Part shown: positions 15,899 through 21,174 of the stretch, piece by piece
How the letters are laid out: each line of letters opens with the position of its first letter
How positions within the stretch are numbered: position 1 is the stretch's first letter
Virus record (IMG/VR): IMGVR_UViG_3300017786_000183
Location: 1-21,174 of that record
DNA: 21,174 nt
Reading direction: 5' to 3' (one strand)
Source: a virus
The notes under the pieces: generated by a model
What the model was told of the DNA's origin: nothing
Databases searched by the model: none
Seen by the model: the letters and a program-made list of their open reading frames with translations, nothing else
Program-made: the position numbers and the translations under genes

Positions 15899-18800
15899 TG
15901 GTAGAAAAAGATATATACTCTATCTTCGACCAAGAGGAAGAAGAAGAGGAGAATAATATCATATCCTCTAGTAGTAGCTCTGTTACTCAAGAAGATAATA
16001 AAGATGATATGTATTCTATCTTTGACTCACAAGAAGAAGAGACTGTAGAAGAAACTGAAACAGTTGAGGATACTTCTGACTCCGATACTCCCACCCCAAT
16101 GAATGAGCTATACACAAAGGCAGATGATGTAGAGTATGCTGATGAAACGTATGGTGATACCAAGAAAACAAAAAGCTATGATGAGTTTGTAAAGGATAAG
16201 AAGTTCCTATCCACTGCTAATGAATATATGATGGCTAGGTTTGGTGAGGACAAAGGACAACGAGAAGGTGAATCTGATTCAGAGTTTACTGACAGATTTA
16301 TAGAACACTATCGTAACGTTAATGCTAATACATTAGACCTTATGGGTCAAGTGGATTGGACTCGTAGTGCTAAAGAAAAAGATAAAGCTAACTTCGGTGC
16401 TTTGTTTCGTGACATGGAACGTCTACCTTCATTCTATGAAGAAGGTGGTACTAGTTCCTTTGATGCTATCATGGACTACGGTGGAGCATTATTAACTGAC
16501 CCCCTTACATATCTAGGTTTTGGTGCAGGTGCTGTTGCTAAGTTTGGTGCAACTAGTGCCGCAAAGAAACTATTATTATCTGGTGCTACTAAAGCAGAAG
16601 TTAAAAGACAATCAATGAAGCTTGGCTTAAAAGCTGCGGCTAAACCTCTTGCTGTAGAAGTTGCAGCAGGTGCAGGTGAAGGTGCATACTTTGCTAGTGC
16701 TGGTTCAGAGATAGATGTAGCTGCTAATCTTCGTGATGAAAAAGCAGGTGCAGGTGAAATGGCATTAAGTGGTGCTCTAGTAGGTGGTGCTGTAGGTGTA
16801 TTAGGTGGTGTTGGAGCATTAGGTATAGGTAAGCTTGGTGTTGCAGGTGCTGAACGTTCTATTAAGCTACAGAAACAAGCTAAAGAATCCTTACTTAAAA
16901 AGAGAGCAGAGAAACTTAAAGCAGACGGTGCAACATCTAAAGAGATAGCTGATGCACACGACCCATTTAAAGAGATAGAAGCTGATAAGGCTATACTAGA
17001 AGGTAGAGAAATACTAGATGCCTTAGACCCTAAGACAGACTTAACACAAGCAAGCTTACAACCTGAACTAACTAAACGTGTAGCTAAAATTGCTACTGAA
17101 GTATTCAAGTCTATATCTAAGGATAAAGGCGAGCAAGCTGAAGCCTTTATGAAACCATACTTAGAAGGTAATAAAAATGCATCAACTGCCATAGCAGAGA
17201 TACTTGCTAATCTAAATGCTGAAGGTGTAAAGATTGTAGACCAAGAAGTATTAGATGGTGCATTAGCTCGTGCAGGTTTAAACCAAGAGCAGTTTGCTAA
17301 GATAACTATGACATCTATTAGTGATGCAGGTAAGACACTTACTACAGCGAGTCCACTAGGTAAATTTATAAAGAGCTTACGTGAAGCTGACCCTGAGTTG
17401 GTTAAAGAGTTTGATAAGAAGTTTGGTAAGAATGAAGTTACTACAGGTATTATGGGTAATGCCTATGACTTTATGCAAAGACTAGACCGTGAACGTAGAG
17501 CCTTAATGGTTACACAAGTAGCCACTACAGTTCGTAACGTAGCCACAGGTGTAATGAGAGTTGGCTTTGAAGCAGGTGCAAACCTAGTAGAATCCTCTAT
17601 ATATAATATAGGAAGAGGTGTACAAAGTGCAGCTAAAGGTGAGTTCAGTGCTAGTGGTATTCAAAAGGGTATGAAAGATGTATTCTATGATACCACAGAT
17701 ACATTATTACGTACCATAGATGGCTTTGAGTCCAAAGAATTAACTGAAGGTTTACTTAAATATAATCCTGCATTGCTACGTCAGATAGACAGGTCTATGC
17801 AAGAGGTGACAGGTAATCAATCTCTATCTAAAACTACTAGATGGCTTAACGGTTTGAACATGGCACAGGATAAGTTGTTTAGAAGAGCAGTGTTTACAGC
17901 ATCTTTAGATAAACAACTTAGAAGAATGGGTACTAATGTAAGAGAAGTTATTGCAGACGGTAGACCCTTACCTACAAAACAATTACAACAAGCAACAGAA
18001 GATGCCTTGTACTTTACATTCTCACGTGAGCCTAATAAAGGTGGTGGTAAAGTTGGAGATACACTAGGTAGTTTATTTGTAAAGGTTAACGAAGCCGTTG
18101 GTCCTCTTCCGGGATTACTAAATATACCTATTGGTACAGGTGCATTTCCATACGCTAGATTTATGGTTAATGCTATGCAGTTTAACTTACAGTACTCCCC
18201 GGGTAGTGTGATTGGTGCATTTAATAGTGGTGCTAAAGGACTATACAATGTATTTAAGAATAGAAAGTTACAAGACCAAGAGATAAAAGACTTAGCAGGA
18301 AGACAATTTACAGAAGCTAGAGAGAGATTAGGTAGAGGTATTGTCGGTAGTGCTGCTATGTTTGCGGCTTATAAACATCGTAAAGATTCACAGAATGATG
18401 GTACTAAATGGTATGAAGCTAAGACAGATGATGGTAGAGTCACAGACTTAAGACCATTCTTTCCACTAGCACCTTATCTATTAGTAGGCGAACTGCTAGT
18501 TAAGTTTGAGAATGGTGACTTGAATGGTATGTCAGGTAAGGAAGCACTTGAAGGATACACAGGTGCTATGTTTAGAGGTGGCTCTAGTTCATACTTAATT
18601 GATAATCTATTTCAAACTATAGGCAGTGAAGAAGGTGTAGATAGTTTAACAGGTGAAAAGATATCTGAATATATGAGTGGTTATCTAGGTGAGTTAGTAG
18701 GTGGTGCATTTACTCCACTTAAAGTGTTAAATGATATTGATGCTGCCTTTGATGTTGAAGCTGCTTATGTAAGAGATGCTAAACAGATAGAAGGATTTGG

Positions 18801-19425
18801 TGGAGTTGATAGAGGTATTGATTCATTTAAAAATGCTGCCACTAGAAACATGCCATACTTATCTAGATTATTACCTGTAGTAGAATCAGCTACTCGTGAA
18901 GGTCCTATCATTAGGCAGAGTCCACTAGGCTCACAACTAACAGGTCTAAGAAAAGAACAAGTACGTAATCCTGTAGAGTTAGAGCTAGTTAAATTTAATA
19001 TGAAGAATTGGGATGTAATGCCCACAACAGGTAACAAACAAGCAGATGCCTATACTAAAAGATTTATGGGTAAGTTTGTAGAAAAGTATTTAGCTACTGA
19101 ATTAGAATCGGAATACTATCAGGGTTTATCTAAGAACAGACAGAAGATAGCATTTAAAAACAAGCTATCCAAGTATAGAAAGTTAGCTAAAGAGTTTGCT
19201 AAAGCAATCGCAGTAGGTGAAGAGAAAGCTAAAGGAAAAGCTTACACTCCATTTGATAGGGTAGAGTGGAATAAACTAGGTAGTGATAAACGACAACTAG
19301 CCGATGAATATTATTTAGGTAAGTATGGTAAAACCATAATGGAAATGCAAGAAGCAGAGCCTGATAAGAATCACTTAATGATAGGCAAGATTCTTGGTAA
19401 AGCTTTAGTTAAGCCTTACCAATAA
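15898..19425 (+). CDS. Giant internal/ejection-type virion protein
   Basis: At 1175 residues this is the largest product in the window. The first 60 residues are acidic and disordered-looking, with a motif used twice: DIYSIFDQEEEE (residues 5-16) and DMYSIFDSQEEE (37-48). Hydrophobic Ala/Gly segments near residues 195-230 and 286-314 (SGALVGGAVGVLGGVGALGI) could insert in a membrane. The remainder is mainly helical, with a conserved-looking central part (RNVATGVMRVGFEAGANLVE, FSREPNKGGGKVGDTLGSLF) and a basic C-terminus (YQGLSKNRQKIAFKNKLSKY). Size, membrane-active segments and last place in the structural operon fit a protein ejected ahead of the DNA, like T7 gp16. I see no transglycosylase Glu motif or other enzymatic signature. 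The last codons contain a hairpin that faces the convergent minus-strand transcript. Confidence 0.6.
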   Translation: MVEKDIYSIFDQEEEEEENNIISSSSSSVTQEDNKDDMYSIFDSQEEETVEETETVEDTSDSDTPTPMNELYTKADDVEYADETYGDTKKTKSYDEFVKDKKFLSTANEYMMARFGEDKGQREGESDSEFTDRFIEHYRNVNANTLDLMGQVDWTRSAKEKDKANFGALFRDMERLPSFYEEGGTSSFDAIMDYGGALLTDPLTYLGFGAGAVAKFGATSAAKKLLLSGATKAEVKRQSMKLGLKAAAKPLAVEVAAGAGEGAYFASAGSEIDVAANLRDEKAGAGEMALSGALVGGAVGVLGGVGALGIGKLGVAGAERSIKLQKQAKESLLKKRAEKLKADGATSKEIADAHDPFKEIEADKAILEGREILDALDPKTDLTQASLQPELTKRVAKIATEVFKSISKDKGEQAEAFMKPYLEGNKNASTAIAEILANLNAEGVKIVDQEVLDGALARAGLNQEQFAKITMTSISDAGKTLTTASPLGKFIKSLREADPELVKEFDKKFGKNEVTTGIMGNAYDFMQRLDRERRALMVTQVATTVRNVATGVMRVGFEAGANLVESSIYNIGRGVQSAAKGEFSASGIQKGMKDVFYDTTDTLLRTIDGFESKELTEGLLKYNPALLRQIDRSMQEVTGNQSLSKTTRWLNGLNMAQDKLFRRAVFTASLDKQLRRMGTNVREVIADGRPLPTKQLQQATEDALYFTFSREPNKGGGKVGDTLGSLFVKVNEAVGPLPGLLNIPIGTGAFPYARFMVNAMQFNLQYSPGSVIGAFNSGAKGLYNVFKNRKLQDQEIKDLAGRQFTEARERLGRGIVGSAAMFAAYKHRKDSQNDGTKWYEAKTDDGRVTDLRPFFPLAPYLLVGELLVKFENGDLNGMSGKEALEGYTGAMFRGGSSSYLIDNLFQTIGSEEGVDSLTGEKISEYMSGYLGELVGGAFTPLKVLNDIDAAFDVEAAYVRDAKQIEGFGGVDRGIDSFKNAATRNMPYLSRLLPVVESATREGPIIRQSPLGSQLTGLRKEQVRNPVELELVKFNMKNWDVMPTTGNKQADAYTKRFMGKFVEKYLATELESEYYQGLSKNRQKIAFKNKLSKYRKLAKEFAKAIAVGEEKAKGKAYTPFDRVEWNKLGSDKRQLADEYYLGKYGKTIMEMQEAEPDKNHLMIGKILGKALVKPYQ
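19394..19422 (-). terminator. Hairpin at the convergent junction, possible terminator/3' end stabiliser
   Basis: Two 12-base arms (19394-19405 and 19411-19422) flank a 5-base loop. In the minus-strand RNA all 12 positions pair, one as a G-U wobble; in the plus-strand RNA that position is an A-C mismatch. It starts 15 bases after the MazG-like stop codon, so it fits the end of the minus-strand transcript better. Neither side has a U-run, so it is not a classical intrinsic terminator; it may block 3' decay or be processed. It lies within the last codons of the giant + strand gene, which constrains both. Confidence 0.5.
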
Positions 19426-19436
19426 ACCTAGTGACT

Positions 19437-19811
19437 TTATCTATCATCACCTGAACCTGCAAGCGTACCACGTTCTTTCCTATCATGTAATTTCTCTAAG
19501 TTATTCTGCATAATAGTATTTAAACTGACACCCAACTCATTAGCTAATACAGCACAGTACCAAAGAACATCTCCTATTTCATAGGCTATAGCTTCTTTGT
19601 TTCCTTTGCCATCACGTATTATCTTTTTTATTTTACCTGCTACCTCACCTGCTTCACTTGTTAAGCCTAGAGCTAGATACTCTAAGGCTTTTTCTTGTGG
19701 AAAGATAGCTGTGCTTTTTGCTCGTGCTTCATAAAAGTCAGCAGTCATTACTTCTGCTGTAACTATGTTATTCTGCATGTACTTCTTCGCTTCTTCTTCT
19801 AGCTTCAACAT
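19437..19811 (-). CDS. MazG-like nucleotide pyrophosphohydrolase
   Basis: A 124-residue all-alpha protein with the metal-binding motif of the MazG/NTP-PPase superfamily: GLTSEAGEVAGKIKK supplies E53 and E56, and AYEIGDVLWY supplies E78 and D81 (ExxE-21-ExxD), followed by the usual LANELGVSLNTIMQNNLEKL helix. These enzymes hydrolyse nucleoside triphosphates to monophosphates and pyrophosphate; in phages they are thought to shape nucleotide pools or the alarmone response. The ATG at 19811 follows AAGGTG and overlaps the upstream gene by 44 bases. Internal Met12 and Met22 are alternative starts, and the core only needs residues from about 22. It is the last gene of the minus-strand block, next to the RNR, which fits a nucleotide-supply role. 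Confidence 0.88.
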   Translation of the reverse strand: MLKLEEEAKKYMQNNIVTAEVMTADFYEARAKSTAIFPQEKALEYLALGLTSEAGEVAGKIKKIIRDGKGNKEAIAYEIGDVLWYCAVLANELGVSLNTIMQNNLEKLHDRKERGTLAGSGDDR

Positions 19812-20040
19812 TCTTCACCTTCTTTAATTGCTGTGCATATGCAGAGTTATAACCACGTGACCACTCTCGTGACTGCATGGTGTTAGAGTTATAAGGATTC
19901 TCTGTCATAATAACCTTATTACCTCTGACAGTTTTTACATACTGTCTACCCTTGAAAGCATTGAAACCCCTCTCGAATTGTATTCGTAAGGGAGCATCAT
20001 ACTTACTTAGATTTGGATTCCTTTTCTTTCTGTGTTGCAT
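19768..20040 (-). CDS. Small basic protein resembling ribosome modulation factor
   Basis: A 90-residue basic protein. I place the start at the ATG at 20040 because AAGGAG lies eight bases upstream; the frame stays open to a TTG at 20058, but that would put the ribosome site inside the gene. With this start, residues 22-31 read FERGFNAFKG, residues 48-50 are NPY and residues 58-68 read REWSRGYNSAY. The order G-x-x-A-x-x-G ... (N/C)PY ... W-x-x-G(Y/W) is the layout of RMF, the small protein that drives 70S ribosomes into inactive dimers, and of RMF-like proteins. The region between them is longer than in RMF, and the ends differ, so this is a remote resemblance. A ribosome- or nucleic-acid-binding role is inference. 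It overlaps both neighbours. Confidence 0.5.
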   Translation of the reverse strand: MQHRKKRNPNLSKYDAPLRIQFERGFNAFKGRQYVKTVRGNKVIMTENPYNSNTMQSREWSRGYNSAYAQQLKKVKNVEARRRSEEVHAE

Positions 20041-20251
20041 CCTCTTGTCTCCTTTCAAAGTACTTTACTAGTACGTTTAGTTTACCATTAGCATTTTCTA
20101 ATGCGGCGAGTTCTTTATCTATAGTATCAATTATAGTAGGGTGGTCTCCCACCCCAACAGGATTGGTCATCATAACCTCTACATTAGCTATGTGACCATT
20201 CATTTCTCCTAGTAGTTTAGTCTTTAATGCTTGTAATATCATTTCTCTCAT
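20003..20251 (-). CDS. Small hypothetical helical protein
   Basis: An 82-residue protein preceded by AAGGGAG and overlapping the upstream nuclease-like gene by four bases (ATGA). It begins with a helix (MREMILQALKTKLLGEMNGH), then IANVEVMMTNPVGVGDHPTI, a second helix (DTIDKELAALENANGKLNVL) and a Lys/Glu-rich tail. The NPVGVGDHP loop between two helices is distinctive and is one I recall in small uncharacterised proteins of marine phages and in their replication regions; no function is known to me. It has no membrane segment or Cys. The gene is read in line with RNR and MazG-like genes, so it probably belongs to the metabolic/early set and not to the virion. Confidence 0.65.
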   Translation of the reverse strand: MREMILQALKTKLLGEMNGHIANVEVMMTNPVGVGDHPTIIDTIDKELAALENANGKLNVLVKYFERRQEDATQKEKESKSK

Positions 20252-20667
20252 GCTTCAACTCCCTTAAATGTTTTGATAACATCAGACGAGAACAACTTCT
20301 GTAAGCTAACTAAGTACATCTTACTTGCTTTGTTGTCTCCCCCTGCTACCCATTTCTTTGTGTCAAGCTTGTCAATAATCTTTTTTAAACTCTTGACATC
20401 AAAGACTAATGTGCAGAATGTCTCCTCTCCTACACACAGATTATGAAACCAATAGTCAGATTCAGTAGCGGCAATTCCACTAGGTTTACCGTAGCTTTCA
20501 AACTCGATAGCTATATTACCTGTTCTCTGCCACATACCTCTCTCACTTTTGACTTCTATCTTCTTATCTTGTAGCATCTCTGCTACTTGTTTTTCTCTTA
20601 CTTTACCATACTCTAGGTCTATGTCAAACTTTTTTCTGTTCTCTTTACTTGGTGCTAGGTTTTCCAT
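20248..20667 (-). CDS. Putative PD-(D/E)XK-type nuclease
   Basis: A 139-residue protein with AGGGAG six bases before its ATG. After a helix (KVREKQVAEMLQ, with E25) comes D34 and then IEVKSERGMWQRTGN, giving D34-x3-E38-V-K40, the beta-hairpin active-site layout of PD-(D/E)XK nucleases; E25 fits the extra N-terminal acidic residue of that fold. Next are IAIEFESYGKPSG and TESDYWFH, and a C-terminal part with LVFDVKSLKKIID. The set E-D-ExK-(G/N)NIAIE-x-x-GKPSG-x-ATE-DYW recurs in small phage proteins that I would class with endonuclease-like folds. Likely roles are host DNA degradation or recombination/repair; no test of activity is possible here. It lies just downstream of the RNR and of a short membrane protein that it overlaps by 23 bases. 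Confidence 0.6.
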   Translation of the reverse strand: MENLAPSKENRKKFDIDLEYGKVREKQVAEMLQDKKIEVKSERGMWQRTGNIAIEFESYGKPSGIAATESDYWFHNLCVGEETFCTLVFDVKSLKKIIDKLDTKKWVAGGDNKASKMYLVSLQKLFSSDVIKTFKGVEA

Positions 20668-20821
20668 TTGTAACTCCCTTTCTCTTAGGCTTTAAGTGTA
20701 ATAGTTCTCTTATGTGTAGCTTCCTACCTTTAAAGAACACGATTAAGTTTATTGTAGTGTTGATGGAAATGGCTATTAATAACCACCATTGCCACCAAAG
20801 TAATTCACTACCTTCTATCAT
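20645..20821 (-). CDS. Short membrane protein between RNR and nuclease
   Basis: A 58-codon open frame whose ATG shares one base with the RNR stop (TAATG at 20823-20819). The product begins MIEGSELLWWQWWLLIAISI, then NTTINLIVFF, one Trp-rich hydrophobic span of about 24 residues, followed by a basic tail (KGRKLHIRELLHLKPKRKG). Acidic N-end, membrane span and basic C-end follow the positive-inside rule for an N-out protein. Its last 23 bases overlap the nuclease gene. Without it, about 150 bases would be non-coding in a genome with almost none. There is no separate ribosome site, so expression would depend on coupling to RNR. Family unknown. Confidence 0.6.
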   Translation of the reverse strand: MIEGSELLWWQWWLLIAISINTTINLIVFFKGRKLHIRELLHLKPKRKGVTNGKPSTK

Positions 20822-21174
20822 TAACTAGCTTGTATGTCAACCATCTCACACGCATCTGCTGTGCAAGCTAATTCTCTACCACCACTAGTTGTATCTTCCT
20901 TCTCATAGTCTGCTAACTTAGACCAATCAATAGACTTAGGCATCCGTTGGCTCAACTCTAAGTACTCTTCTCTCTCTATGTCTTGGTATGGTGCTTGAGC
21001 ATATGTATGGTCACTAAATGGCAGGAAAGATATACCGGATACTTCATCAAAGTTTTTATATACCCATGCTCCTACTTCCATCCACTCATCTTCCTTAACA
21101 GACACAGTAACAGAAGGCTTGTGTTCACACCAATGTCTCTGAAACATTAACCAATATTCTAGTTGTTCAATGGC
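20821..21174 (-). CDS. Class II (cobalamin-dependent) ribonucleotide reductase, C-terminal part
   Basis: The frame runs through the window edge without a break: codons upstream of the internal ATG at 21147 read AIEQLEYWL, so 117 codons of a much longer gene are visible. Recognisable features are WLMFQRHWCEHKPSVTVSV, then DEVSGISFLPFSDHTYAQAP, which is the C-terminal barrel region of adenosylcobalamin-dependent, monomeric class II RNR. The tail CTADAC (C-x4-C, 14 to 9 residues from the end) matches the shuttle cysteine pair that re-reduces the active site, as in the Lactobacillus leichmannii enzyme. The enzyme makes deoxynucleotides for phage DNA synthesis and would depend on host cobalamin. 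It leads a minus-strand block with MazG-like and nuclease-like genes. Confidence 0.88.
   Translation of the reverse strand, partial: AIEQLEYWLMFQRHWCEHKPSVTVSVKEDEWMEVGAWVYKNFDEVSGISFLPFSDHTYAQAPYQDIEREEYLELSQRMPKSIDWSKLADYEKEDTTSGGRELACTADACEMVDIQAS

Noticed and set aside
16476-17192. 238-codon minus-strand open frame opposite the giant virion gene
   Set aside because: Its composition (Ala, Ser, Pro, Leu) is what the complement of an Ala/Gly/Lys-rich gene gives; there is no ribosome site or recognisable domain.
20041-20058. TTG at 20058 as the start of the RMF-like gene
   Set aside because: An ATG at 20040 has AAGGAG eight bases upstream; the longer form would place that ribosome site inside the coding region.
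20611-20625. Minus-strand TTGACA within the nuclease-like gene
   Set aside because: The following TAAAGT is at 16 bases and within codons of a well-supported gene; no gene start follows that would need it.
20807-20839. Minus-strand TTGACA near the RNR stop with TAGAAG 17 bases on
   Set aside because: The -10 match is weak (four of six) and lies inside the next gene's start; it is probably chance in AT-rich coding DNA.
1-21174. tRNA genes, att sites, insertion sequences or an integrase
   Set aside because: No cloverleaf-like segments, transposase or recombinase motifs or flanking direct repeats were seen; nearly all DNA is accounted for by phage genes.

Overview
This window is part of the genome of a tailed double-stranded DNA phage, most likely a short-tailed (podovirus-type) phage of a marine bacterium. 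The evidence is a dense, AT-rich run of virion genes with almost no intergenic DNA, a P22 gp10-like tail stabilisation protein, two very large internal-virion-type proteins, several fibre proteins of the low-complexity kind common in marine phages, and a metabolic block with MazG-like and class II (cobalamin-dependent) ribonucleotide reductase genes. The host cannot be fixed from the sequence. I found no tRNA, integrase, lysozyme, portal, capsid, terminase or polymerase gene here.

Layout. Positions 1-4871 (+) hold a 5'-truncated head-tail adaptor-like protein, the stabilisation/stopper-like protein and a 729-residue fibre-like protein. Positions 4872-4933 hold a textbook sigma-70 promoter, the only clear promoter seen. 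Positions 4934-11417 (+) are a receptor-binding/decoration module: a small beta protein, four fibre or fibre-like proteins (one with a C1q-like tail, one with a self-cleaving S74 chaperone, one with LamG + SPRY-like + three repeats), a small partner and a tail-fibre-assembly-like protein. Positions 11418-11612 encode a coiled-coil/one-TM protein (holin or XhlA-like candidate). Positions 11622-19425 (+) encode the presumed internal/ejection proteins, including a 772-residue protein built on an unbroken 11-residue repeat. Positions 19437-21174 (-) are a convergent block, in transcription order: class II RNR (C-terminus only), a short membrane protein, a PD-(D/E)XK-like nuclease, a small conserved-looking protein, an RMF-like basic protein and a MazG-like pyrophosphohydrolase.

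The genes are tightly packed, and many junctions are one-base TAATG/TAGTG overlaps that suggest coupled translation. The two blocks converge on an 11-base gap. A 12-pair hairpin lies inside the last codons of the large + strand gene, placed to act on the minus-strand transcript.

The most notable whole-window signal is compositional. I found no GATC on a read through all 21 kb, although same-composition palindromes (GTAC, CTAG, AGCT, CATG, ACGT) are common. Asp before a C-starting codon is written GAC although GAT is otherwise favoured. This looks like selection against a host GATC restriction system.
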